From positions 1 through 64,000 of the forward strand of contig CALKHN010000006.1 of assembly GCA_937991535.1 (NCBI GenBank): a stretch of DNA of 64,000 nucleotides, read 5' to 3'. The notes under the pieces are model-generated. The model was not told the DNA's origin. It saw only the letters and a list, made by a program, of their open reading frames with translations, and made no database searches. Shown piece after piece: positions 35,931-43,167 of this stretch; the stretch's first letter is position 1, and each line of letters starts with the position of its first letter. Both the position numbers and the translations under genes were made by a program. This DNA is from an uncultured Sphingobacteriales bacterium. GTDB lineage: Bacteria > Bacteroidota > Bacteroidia > Chitinophagales > Chitinophagaceae.

Positions 35931-36863
35931 CTATCTGCCGCCACCACCCGGGCGTCTGCCTGGTCCACCAGGGCCGCCGGTTGTACGTCTTCTCTGTCCA
36001 CCGGGCGCACCACCCCTGTTGCCACCACCGGGTCGGTTAGCACCGGGTCCCGTACGGCTTCCCTGAGCTCTGCCACCTCTTTCTTTATCAGTGCCGCCAG
36101 CGTCATCTATATCCAGCCTCGGGCCCTTGTCCACCACTTCTTCTTCTGCTTCTTCTTCCGCTTTCTCGTTCTGGCGTTCGGCTAACCCTTCGGCTATGGC
36201 AGCAACAATATAATTGGTTATGATAGCAATAGATTTTGTTGCGTCATCATTTGAAGGAATTGCAAAATCTACTTTATTAGGATCGCAGTTGGTATCTACC
36301 ATTCCAAAAGTAGCAACACCCAAACGTTTAGCTTCTGCAAGCGCTATATGCTCATGGCCAATATCAATAATAAACAATGCCGCCGGAACACGTCCTAATT
36401 GTGCAATACCACCCAACACCTTTTCCATTTTTTCTTTATCGCGGCTAAGGGTTAATCTTTCCTTTTTAGTGATGCTGTCAAAAGTGCCATCATTCAGCAT
36501 CTTTTCAATGCTTTGCATTTTCTTTACACTTTTGCGTACTGTATTAAAGTTGGTAAGCATGCCACCCAGCCATCTTTCAGTAACAAAAGGCATATTTACC
36601 CGCCTGGCGCATTCGGTAACAATTTCCTTTGCCTGTTTTTTGGTGCCCACAAACATTATTTTTTTACCGCTTTTGGCTATGCTTTTTAATGCAGCAGCGG
36701 ATTCCTGCAGGTTTTCAACTGTTTTATTCAGGTCAATAATATGAATGCCTTTTTTTTCAGCAAAGATGTAAGGCAGCATCTTTGGATTCCACTTCTTACG
36801 CAGGTGACCAAAATGAACACCAGCTTCGAGGAGTTGTTGTTGAAGGGAAGTATTATTTTCCAT
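35931..36863 (-). CDS. rpsB: 30S ribosomal protein S2 with an extended Gly/Arg/Pro tail
   Basis: A 310-residue protein. Residues 1-230 are standard S2: LEAGVHFGHLRKKWNPKMLP, IIDLNKTVENLQESAAALK, VGTKKQAKEIV, ERWLGGMLTNFNTVRKS and FGMVDTNCDPNKVDFAIPSN. After an acidic stretch (NEKAEEEAEEEVVDKG) comes a tail of about 65 residues almost entirely Gly, Arg, Pro, Thr and Gln, ending GRRPGGGGR. S2 normally ends near residue 240-260, so the tail is an addition. The stop at 35931 is unambiguous. S2 binds the 30S platform; the tail is probably disordered and RNA-binding (inference). It precedes tsf in the operon. Confidence 0.98.
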   Translation of the reverse strand: MENNTSLQQQLLEAGVHFGHLRKKWNPKMLPYIFAEKKGIHIIDLNKTVENLQESAAALKSIAKSGKKIMFVGTKKQAKEIVTECARRVNMPFVTERWLGGMLTNFNTVRKSVKKMQSIEKMLNDGTFDSITKKERLTLSRDKEKMEKVLGGIAQLGRVPAALFIIDIGHEHIALAEAKRLGVATFGMVDTNCDPNKVDFAIPSNDDATKSIAIITNYIVAAIAEGLAERQNEKAEEEAEEEVVDKGPRLDIDDAGGTDKERGGRAQGSRTGPGANRPGGGNRGGAPGGQRRRTTGGPGGPGRRPGGGGR

Positions 36864-36864
36864 T

Positions 36865-36946
36865 TATCTGATTTGAAAACCTGCCAACCGGCAGGCTGGT
36901 TTGAAATGTTGCGTATCTGAAAACCGGCCCGCAGGCCGCTTTGAAA
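36865..36946 (-). promoter_or_regulatory. Paired GC-rich hairpins in the rpsB leader
   Basis: Two degenerate direct copies, 36865-36906 and 36914-36946, each run from TATCTG through a GC-rich hairpin to TTTGAAA. Hairpin 1 pairs CCTGCC (36880-36885) with GGCAGG (36890-36895). Hairpin 2 pairs CGGCC (36925-36929) with GGCCG (36934-36938). They lie just before rpsB. By analogy with S2 autoregulation in other bacteria this could be a control element, but no known motif was recognised. Confidence 0.5.
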
Positions 36947-36979
36947 ATTTCCAATATCCCCTTTCGGGAAATAAAAGGC

Positions 36980-37369
36980 TTAACGTTTGCTGAACTGGAA
37001 GCTCTTCCTGGCTTTTTTCTTACCAAACTTCTTGCGTTCAACACCTCTTGGGTCGCGCATAAGCAATCCGGCCGCTTTTAATGCAGGACGATAGTCTGCA
37101 CTCACTTCCAGCAAAGCACGTGCAATACCCAGCTTTGCAGCTTCAGCCTGACCTTTAACACCACCACCCGAAGCATTAATTTTAACATCAAACTTATCCA
37201 GTCCCTCAACGGTTTTTAAAGGAAGTTCAACCTTGTTTTGAAGGTAGATCAGGGAAAAATATTGCTTATAGTCTTTGTCATTTACAATGATCTTCCCGTC
37301 TCCTTTTGAAAGAAAAACCCGGGTCACTGCTTCTTTACGACGACCAACGCCATTTTTTTGCTTTTCCAT
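36980..37369 (-). CDS. rpsI: 30S ribosomal protein S9
   Basis: A 129-residue protein with the family pattern: GVGRRKEAVTRVFLSKGDGK at the start, NASGGGVKGQAEAAKLGIAR in the middle, LLMRDPRGVERKKFGKKKAR and a C-terminal FSKR whose Lys-Arg tail reaches the P-site tRNA in known ribosomes. It follows rplM by 51 bp, as is normal (L13-S9), and precedes rpsB by 116 bp. It is of usual length and undisturbed. Confidence 0.98.
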   Translation of the reverse strand: MEKQKNGVGRRKEAVTRVFLSKGDGKIIVNDKDYKQYFSLIYLQNKVELPLKTVEGLDKFDVKINASGGGVKGQAEAAKLGIARALLEVSADYRPALKAAGLLMRDPRGVERKKFGKKKARKSFQFSKR

Positions 37370-37420
37370 TTATTTTAAGCTTTAGGCTATTAGCGAAACC
37401 GCTATTAGCAGTTTTACCAA

Positions 37421-37864
37421 TTAAAATTTCAATTCTTTGGGTTGCTGCGCAGCATGCGGATGCTCAGCGCCTGCATACACAAATAATTTTTTATATATCT
37501 TACGTCCTAAACGATTCTTAGGCAACATTCCTTTTACAGCCCTTTCTATTACAACTTCGGGCCGACGGCTAAGAAGGCTCCTGGCCGTTTCCTCTCTTTT
37601 GCCACCCGGGTAACCGGAAAAATTGATATAGTTTTTGTCATCAATTTTGTTACCCGTGAATTTTACCTTATCCGCATTAATCACAACAATAAAATCCCCA
37701 CAATCAACATGAGGAGTGTAATACGGTTTGTTTTTGCCACGCAGCACAGCCGCAATACGGGCACACATGCGACCAACAGTTTGATTGGTGCCGTCCACAA
37801 CATACCAGTTATGTTGCACGGTAGCCGCGTTCGCATGTTTGGTAGTGAAATGTAGTTTACTCAT
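37421..37864 (-). CDS. rplM: 50S ribosomal protein L13
   Basis: A 147-residue protein from ATG 37864, chosen because MSKLHFTTKHANAATVQHNW matches the normal L13 start; the frame is open 12 codons further but that part is unlike L13. Family segments are VDGTNQTVGRMCARIAAVLR, YYTPHVDCGDFIVVINADKV, FTGNK and AVKGMLPKNRLGRKIYKKL. L13 is an early-assembly protein of the large subunit. It is the first gene of the operon rplM-rpsI-rpsB-tsf, with a consensus promoter about 90 bp upstream. Confidence 0.98.
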   Translation of the reverse strand: MSKLHFTTKHANAATVQHNWYVVDGTNQTVGRMCARIAAVLRGKNKPYYTPHVDCGDFIVVINADKVKFTGNKIDDKNYINFSGYPGGKREETARSLLSRRPEVVIERAVKGMLPKNRLGRKIYKKLFVYAGAEHPHAAQQPKELKF

Positions 37865-37950
37865 TATTTTCATTTTTTTACTCCTGCTCATACAAAACAC
37901 GGAGTTGGTACCGTCGCCATCCCTTCGGTTACCGGTTAAAAATTGGAGCG

Positions 37951-37982
37951 CAAAGGTAGGAGGAATCTTTTAAGATTACCAA
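37951..37982 (-). promoter_or_regulatory. Bacteroidota-type promoter of the rplM operon
   Basis: On the minus strand TACCTTTG (37958-37951) is a perfect TAnnTTTG -7 element, with TTG (37982-37980) 21 nt upstream as the -33 element. The spacing fits the Bacteroidota consensus. It gives a leader of about 80 nt before rplM. Confidence 0.8.
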
Positions 37983-38152
37983 AATTTATCCCTATTATTT
38001 CACAAGCACCCTTGTATCTAATTGATAATCAGTAAAAATTTTGGTTCAAGTAAAGCAGTACAGGTAAATTCATCGCCTTTTCCGGGTAAAAATATTTTTT
38101 AAAATATGGTGTTCTTCACTGTTTAACTATATTGGCAAAAAAACTACCGCGA

Positions 38153-38583
38153 ATGACCAGGAAAGGATGGATAATTTTAATATTGGTATTACTTGTTGCG
38201 GTAAGTATGTTTTTATCAAAGAACAAACAGGTAAAAAACTGATATATCATTCTGTTATTACCGTATCCGATAAACTGGGCATCCATACCCGAGTGCAATG
38301 GCCAGCAAACCTTTATTTTTTTTCCTGGATAAATGAAAAAATACATGAAAAGGGAAAAATAGAAAATAATTTAACGAGTTTAAAACAGTATATTGAAAAT
38401 CCCTTACTGTATAATGGATCTTATAGCGGCATTATCAGGGCACATAAAGCATTGCAGCAATATATCATTATTGATAAGTCGTTAAAAAAAATAGCGCTCA
38501 GCTATGAAAAATTTGATGGAGACCGGCTTCCGCCAAATGATAGCGGAGATGTGAAAGTGGAGATTTGCTACCCGGTTTTTTAG
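38153..38583 (+). CDS. Membrane-anchored protein of unknown function, split at a -1 frameshift heptamer
   Basis: The ATG at 38153 opens MTRKGWIILILVLLVAVSMF and a short polar stretch, then stops at a TGA (38240-38242) after 29 codons. The -1 frame is open from there to 38583 and encodes 114 protein-like residues (LIYHSVITVSDKLG ... SGDVKVEICYPVF). Just before the stop is A AAA AAC (38233-38239) in the exact phase for -1 slippage. Joined, the product is 143 residues with one N-terminal membrane segment, a layout like the proteins at 38587-39528 and 60708-61646, although I see no clear sequence match. Either this is programmed recoding, a one-base deletion in an A-run, or a sequence error. The -1 frame alone also has an ATG at 38167. 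Function unknown. Confidence 0.6.
38233..38239 (+). promoter_or_regulatory. A AAA AAC slippery heptamer
   Basis: In the zero frame the codons are GTA AAA AAC TGA, so the heptamer has the X XXY YYZ form known from -1 programmed frameshift sites, and it is followed at once by the stop. A -1 slip continues in CTG ATA TAT and the long downstream frame. No stimulatory hairpin was identified by eye. Confidence 0.5.
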
Positions 38584-38586
38584 TTT

Positions 38587-39528
38587 TTATTTTATGGAAT
38601 ATACCTCCTGGATAATGGTAAAGTTATTTTTACCTGTTGTTTTTGCGATATCTGCTGATGGGGTATGCCTGATCCAATAGCTGGTTGCGGGGCGTTTATC
38701 ATTTTTTTTCAGCCATTCATACATAATGCTTATATCCTCATCCATGTCTGCATAGCCTTTTTGCGTTTGTATAATTACTGCCGGATGCTCTTCCATTTCT
38801 ATCATTTCAAACGGTTCTTTCACCTCAGGTAAAGCGTCTGAAACCGCCACCGCAACACATAACAGAACAGTGGAATCATTCAATGTTTCATGCTGGCTTA
38901 AAAAGGTTCCCGGGTATATTATTTCTTCAGCTGGCAACCGAGCGGTTATTTTATTGTGTAAATACGCAATCTGATCTTTTACTTCGCTCAATGCCACGGT
39001 ATCAGATAAGATTATGAGCTTGCTGGCAGGCATATTTTTTCGTTCAAAAGTTAAACCGCCAAAAGTGTTATCGGGGTGCTCAATGGCATTTTTAAACTGT
39101 ATCATATTTTGCAGGAATGCCGTTCTGAACTCAGAGGGTTTAAACAGGAGTTGAAGCTTTTTAGCAATATTCGTTTTAAATACAAGTTCTTCAGACCAGT
39201 TGATCTGCATAGCCCAGCGGTTCTTCCGCAATACCTGTATCTGTCCTTCTTTTTCGTACCCCTTCTGATCTTTCAAATGATATTCAAATACTTTACTTTT
39301 TTTGGCAGGCTGCATGTTCAAAGAAGCAGGCCGGGGTTGTGGAATTTCAATATCGGAATACCACTTGTTCCAGTTAACGGTATCCTGTAAAGTACGGTAT
39401 GTAATGAGTTCATCCGAGTTCACTATAATGTCTGCCCGATAGGTACGGCGCATAGGAATGGCCAGCAGGAAAAAGAGCGCTATCAAAAGCACCGTTAAAA
39501 CTATTATTACAATTTTTTTTCCCTGCAT
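38587..39528 (-). CDS. Single-pass membrane protein, possible SRPBCC/effector-binding-like
   Basis: A 313-residue protein: one N-terminal membrane helix (IVIIVLTVLLIALFFLLAIP) and a soluble, probably periplasmic, domain. The part around residues 30-130 (ADIIVNSDELITYRTLQDTV, NWNKWY) resembles the start of SRPBCC/polyketide-cyclase-like domains anchored in the membrane. The last 120 residues or so (MIEMEEHPAVIIQTQKGYAD, YEWLKKNDKRP) resemble a GyrI-like effector-binding domain. It converges with the frameshifted gene, with only 3 bp between their stops. It has the same layout as the protein at 60708-61646. Function unknown; a ligand-binding role is inferred only. Confidence 0.6.
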   Translation of the reverse strand: MQGKKIVIIVLTVLLIALFFLLAIPMRRTYRADIIVNSDELITYRTLQDTVNWNKWYSDIEIPQPRPASLNMQPAKKSKVFEYHLKDQKGYEKEGQIQVLRKNRWAMQINWSEELVFKTNIAKKLQLLFKPSEFRTAFLQNMIQFKNAIEHPDNTFGGLTFERKNMPASKLIILSDTVALSEVKDQIAYLHNKITARLPAEEIIYPGTFLSQHETLNDSTVLLCVAVAVSDALPEVKEPFEMIEMEEHPAVIIQTQKGYADMDEDISIMYEWLKKNDKRPATSYWIRHTPSADIAKTTGKNNFTIIQEVYSIK

Positions 39529-39859
39529 GGATAGGTTTATTTTACAAGTACTGAATTTTAACTGCAGGCAGCCTCAACAGTTATTTTACGATTATAGTAA
39601 TCATTTCGTTATTAATGCCTGAACAGGTATACATGTAAAATTATAAGGCCAGAATTATTTTTGACGGTTGATTTCGATGGTTGTTCCAAAAGCTTCGATG
39701 AAGGGGCGATATCCTTCGGTAATGCAACCTTCCATACGCGAAAACGATTACAGGAGAGATAGTATGTAAATCGGGAAAATGATGTCTGTATATAATTGCA
39801 AAAAGCGAAAGAAGTCTCTCGTTCCGTATTTCATATGTTACGCTTAACAGAGCACCGGA
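39529..39859. other. 331-bp gap with a possible gene remnant
   Basis: No full gene. On the minus strand, 39735-39655 reads as a 26-codon open stretch (MEGCITEGYRPFIEAFGTTI, then EINRQK and a stop) that looks like the end of a protein, preceded by a stop codon four codons upstream. It could be the tail of a deleted gene. The rest is AT-rich with no repeat or RNA gene recognised. Confidence 0.4.
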
Positions 39860-40291
39860 TTAACCAATCAGATAGGCTAACCCGCTGTTTACAGAGTTAC
39901 ATAGATCGCATATCTTATTAGTTGCAAAAAGCTTCTCAATCAAATTGCGCGCTATTTTATATTCATCATGAATAGGGCATGGATGAGAGGAAGAACATTT
40001 GCTCAACCCCAGGCCGCATTCTTTAAATATTTCTTCACCGTCAATAGCGGCAACAATATTAACAATGGGCTGCTTTAGTTGTTCCTTAGAAATGTGAAAT
40101 CCACCGGATGGTCCTTTAACGCTATTGATGACATTCTGTTTTACCAGTGTTTGCAATAACTTCCCCACAGTATGTTCACTGGCGTCAATATATTCTGCAA
40201 TTTCTTTAATACCGGCGTTGGTATGGACATCATGCTTTGAAGCCAGATAAATAACAGCTTTTATGGCGGTTTTACAGGTATGACTCAGCAT
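39860..40291 (-). CDS. Rrf2-family regulator with three-cysteine Fe-S site (NsrR/IscR-like)
   Basis: A 143-residue winged-helix regulator. The N-terminal half (AGIKEIAEYIDASEHTVGKL, then VKGPSGGFHIS) is the Rrf2 DNA-binding domain. Cys92, Cys99 and Cys105 (ECGLGLSKCSSSHPCPIH, spacing C-x6-C-x5-C) match the cluster ligands of NsrR/IscR types, which sense nitric oxide or Fe-S status. It is the last gene of the minus-strand operon with the DUF59 factor, an oxidase-like protein, DUF2249 protein and NDH-2, and lies near ric. So it most likely controls this nitrosative-stress set. Additional cysteines at the C-terminus (CDLC) are unusual. Confidence 0.88.
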   Translation of the reverse strand: MLSHTCKTAIKAVIYLASKHDVHTNAGIKEIAEYIDASEHTVGKLLQTLVKQNVINSVKGPSGGFHISKEQLKQPIVNIVAAIDGEEIFKECGLGLSKCSSSHPCPIHDEYKIARNLIEKLFATNKICDLCNSVNSGLAYLIG

Positions 40292-40294
40292 ACA

Positions 40295-40618
40295 TTATCT
40301 GTTTAAAAATTTTCGCCCTTCTTCCGATATCAGGTCGTAATTCCAGGGCGGGTCGAAAGTAAGATCAACATGGATTTCATCTTCCGGAAAAGTTTGTTGC
40401 ATGGCCTGCGTTACGCCATCTACTATAGATTCACCCATAGGGCAAAATTGCGTGGTTAACGTCATGGTTGTACTGATTTTCCTTCCCGCTTCATCAAAAG
40501 CAATCTTGTAAATCAATCCGAGATCAGCTACGTTCAATCCTATTTCAGGATCTATTACATTGTGCAGCGCTGCCATGGCAATCGTAGATTTAATGTTATT
40601 GTTGGTTATTACATTCAT
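40295..40618 (-). CDS. DUF59/MIP18-family Fe-S cluster assembly factor
   Basis: A 107-residue protein of the metal-sulfur cluster biosynthesis family (SufT/PaaD-like). The signatures are LHNVIDPEIGLNVADLGLIY, TTMTLTTQFCPMGESIVDGV (with the conserved Cys) and VDLTFDPPWNYDLISEEGR. Members help mature Fe-S proteins. It overlaps the oxidase-like gene by 4 bp (ATGA) and is followed 3 bp later by the Rrf2 regulator. In this operon it probably supports repair or loading of Fe-S enzymes damaged by nitric oxide or oxygen. Confidence 0.92.
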   Translation of the reverse strand: MNVITNNNIKSTIAMAALHNVIDPEIGLNVADLGLIYKIAFDEAGRKISTTMTLTTQFCPMGESIVDGVTQAMQQTFPEDEIHVDLTFDPPWNYDLISEEGRKFLNR

Positions 40619-41904
40619 AGCATTGCAGGTTTATGCAGTATTATTTTAAGTACATTAAAGTTATACAAACCCGCGGCCAGCAATAAAAGCAGGGCCGCAA
40701 TTTGCAAAACAACAACTGCAGACAATAAAATACCAGTTACAAATAAAATAAACCCCGTCAGATACACCACAGCCATACCGGTAAATACCCGGTTACTGAA
40801 TAAATTTTTGGGGTTCGGTGTTTTACCCAGTCCTGCCTTTTTATGGTATACTTTGTTCCAGATGATAAACGGCAGCGTCTTAAATGTCATACCCAAAATA
40901 ATGGCTGTAATCCATCCAAAAAAAACAGTGAACCCGTACGCCAGCACCAGGCGGGTATTTTCGCCTGCCACCCACAAACCAATGATCATTATAATCAATA
41001 AAACAACGGGTAGTGCCATCATCACTACAGAAAGCACGGATATTTTAAGCTGCTCATCCACCTGTTTTCGTAAACGCTTTCTGTAAGCCTGCCTGCAATA
41101 ATAACCGAACAGCAGCAGCGCTGCCGCAACAGCGGCAACCGGCAACAGGTAACAATAAACGGGAGGAGCATATAAAAACATGAAAGCAAATACGATCAAT
41201 CCGAGATTAATAAGAATATATATCCACCATAGCAATTTGGCATTGGTATATTTTGAAATCAGGAACATAGGTATTAACCGGGAGCCTACACCAATGATCA
41301 GCAACAAGAACCAGCCAATCATACCCATATGTGCATGCAATGAAAGATAATGCAGGGAGTCTTCAGAAAACAAGGGTATTGAAAAATTATATACCAGCAG
41401 CAATCCTATAATAGTGGTGATCAGCAACCAAAGTCCGGCGGTAAATACAAATACCGCATGCACATTCTGTGTTTTTGATTTTGCCATGCTTATCCCCATG
41501 TTAATGAGGTATACAGCAACAGCGCCAATAACAAGTTCACCTCCGCGCCTTGCCACCCAGTTCATGTTAAAAGTATAAAAAGCATATACCAGCATCGGGA
41601 TACCCACAGCTGCCAGTGCAAAAGAAATATAGGCCAATATATTACTGTATAATTTCCCTTCAATAAGTACCGGCACCAACTGGTGACTGGCGCCCAATAT
41701 CACCATCGTGCCCCAGCCCAAAGCCATTGTATGTGTAATAGCTATTACATGCGGATGAAAATAATGCCTGCCGAATGCCGGCGCCGAAAAAACCAGAAGC
41801 AGCGTAGCAGCAAAAAAGGCAATGGAAGCATAAGCATAGAAAGGCAATACCACTTTGTATGAGGTGGTCTTAACCGGATCTGTGCTCAGTGAAGCGCCTA
41901 ACAT
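40615..41904 (-). CDS. Polytopic membrane protein related to heme-copper oxidase subunit I/NnrS
   Basis: A 429-residue protein with about 12 membrane segments. Histidines cluster in the helices HYFHPHVIAITHTMALGWGT, GASHQLVPVLIEG and SLHAHMGMIGWFLLLI, then GVGSRLIPMFLISKY, a pattern seen in Bacteroidota proteins annotated as cbb3-type oxidase subunit I-like or NnrS-like. These are often linked to nitric oxide. The His residues could bind heme. It starts 2 bp after the DUF2249 gene and overlaps the DUF59 gene. Inference: a heme membrane protein used in NO detoxification or micro-oxic respiration; activity unproven. Confidence 0.7.
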   Translation of the reverse strand: MLGASLSTDPVKTTSYKVVLPFYAYASIAFFAATLLLVFSAPAFGRHYFHPHVIAITHTMALGWGTMVILGASHQLVPVLIEGKLYSNILAYISFALAAVGIPMLVYAFYTFNMNWVARRGGELVIGAVAVYLINMGISMAKSKTQNVHAVFVFTAGLWLLITTIIGLLLVYNFSIPLFSEDSLHYLSLHAHMGMIGWFLLLIIGVGSRLIPMFLISKYTNAKLLWWIYILINLGLIVFAFMFLYAPPVYCYLLPVAAVAAALLLFGYYCRQAYRKRLRKQVDEQLKISVLSVVMMALPVVLLIIMIIGLWVAGENTRLVLAYGFTVFFGWITAIILGMTFKTLPFIIWNKVYHKKAGLGKTPNPKNLFSNRVFTGMAVVYLTGFILFVTGILLSAVVVLQIAALLLLLAAGLYNFNVLKIILHKPAML

Positions 41905-41905
41905 A

Positions 41906-42712
41906 TTACTCGTTAAATATTAAAAGATGTACTTCACCATCGCTGATCTCTTTTATACGATAGCTAAATTTTCTTTCGGCCAGTTCAGGCAGTAAAAAAA
42001 CCGGAATGCGCTTATGATAAACGTATAATGCGGTATCAGCCGGCAGGGTTTCCAGCGATTCCAGTATCGTCATCATCGGGCCGGGCATTTCCAGTTGCCG
42101 TACATCAATTGTTCTTATATGGTTTTCAAATTGTTTCACTAAAATATCCCATCCTTCGCTGTTGCCTGCAGGTGCGTCTTTAACAGGCGTTTCAATAACG
42201 GTGGCTTTGTAAAAATAAGTCTCCACCCAGTCTTCTTTAATAGTATCGGCATAAGAAACAAAACCTTGCTTTTCCAGCAATGCCATTAACGGTGTTGGTT
42301 CAAAACTATTAATGATCTTTAACACCTGCCCCTGTTGTATGGTTTTCACTTTCTGAACAATAATACTAAGCGGGTCTTTTCCCGAAGCGATAAGCGGGCG
42401 AACGTCCAGTTCAATGATCTGCTCTTTTTTGAGTGACGTAATAAATGCCGGCAATACCTTTTTTTCTTCTATCCCAACCGGTGTAGCTGTATCGGCTTCA
42501 AAACCCAAAGGTTTAAGCTTAATAAAAAAGTCTTCTACCGTACATCCTCCTACCTTAGCCGCCATTGCCAAACTGGTTCTGCCCGCCATTACCTTGCGCA
42601 GTATAGGATTACGCAATTTTTCAAATTTGGGGCTAACAGCTATAATGGCATCCAGTGCACCGGAGTTTTGCTTAAGTATTGCGGCAATTTTTGTGCTGGC
42701 AGTAATCGTCAT
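41906..42712 (-). CDS. DUF1858 plus two DUF2249 domains
   Basis: A 268-residue soluble protein. Residues 1-75 (TASTKIAAILKQNSGALDAI, then AAKVGGCTVEDFF) are a DUF1858-like helical domain as found near the ScdA/RIC N-terminus. Two DUF2249-like modules follow: ELDVRPLIASGKDPLSIIVQ with INSFEPTPLMALLEKQGF (about 98-175), and TIDVRQLEMPGPMMTILESL (about 200-268). DUF2249 is SirA/TusA-like and is fused to RIC in many bacteria, including the ric gene of this window. It shares its first base with the end of the lipoprotein gene. The role is unknown but is tied to the nitrosative-stress operon. Confidence 0.85.
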   Translation of the reverse strand: MTITASTKIAAILKQNSGALDAIIAVSPKFEKLRNPILRKVMAGRTSLAMAAKVGGCTVEDFFIKLKPLGFEADTATPVGIEEKKVLPAFITSLKKEQIIELDVRPLIASGKDPLSIIVQKVKTIQQGQVLKIINSFEPTPLMALLEKQGFVSYADTIKEDWVETYFYKATVIETPVKDAPAGNSEGWDILVKQFENHIRTIDVRQLEMPGPMMTILESLETLPADTALYVYHKRIPVFLLPELAERKFSYRIKEISDGEVHLLIFNE

Positions 42713-43167
42713 TATTCAAAGTATTGTGGATACAATTGCAGTCTTTCATCAATATCATGAAAGATTTTTTCGGCAGATGCTGTATCATCAGCCTTCTTCA
42801 ATTCATTTACAGCTTTCAGTAAAGGTTCAAGCCACAGGTGCAAAGCGTCGTGGTCGGGGCCCTGCATTTTACATTCCTGTACCATTTTATTTAATCCTTT
42901 TTGCAGGTCGTCGGCTACTATCTGGTAATCAGCCAAACTGGTATGCGGTTCCGCGGAAAAATTTTGAACAATGGTGCGGATATCCACCACATTCTCATTG
43001 GTAGGCGCATCCGCCTTCCATTTTTGTCCGTTGTTCAGTGTTAACATGGCGTCATGGGCATGATCCTCCGATTGTGCATGCGTTTCAGTTTCAGTATCAG
43101 AAGAAGGGTTTGAATTACACGCCCACAAGAGACTGGCGACCAGGAACATCGTTATTGACTTTTTCAT
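42712..43167 (-). CDS. Small His-rich lipoprotein of unknown function
   Basis: A 151-residue lipoprotein (MKKSITMFLVASLLWAC; Cys after LLWA). After a linker with HAQSEDHAHDAM comes a helical domain with NGQKWKADAPTNENVVDIRT, CKMQGPDHDALHLWLEPLLK and a DIDERLQLYPQYFE end. The HDALHLWLEP and His-rich linker could bind a metal or heme. It is not assigned to a named family. Its start lies 53 bp inside the end of the NDH-2 gene, a larger overlap than is usual, and it shares one base with the DUF2249 gene. It probably serves the same periplasmic stress function. Confidence 0.8.
   Translation of the reverse strand: MKKSITMFLVASLLWACNSNPSSDTETETHAQSEDHAHDAMLTLNNGQKWKADAPTNENVVDIRTIVQNFSAEPHTSLADYQIVADDLQKGLNKMVQECKMQGPDHDALHLWLEPLLKAVNELKKADDTASAEKIFHDIDERLQLYPQYFE

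Noticed and set aside
35913..36185. Ser/Thr-rich plus-strand frame opposite the S2 tail
   Set aside because: It is the reverse reading of the Gly/Arg-rich S2 tail and has only compositional bias.
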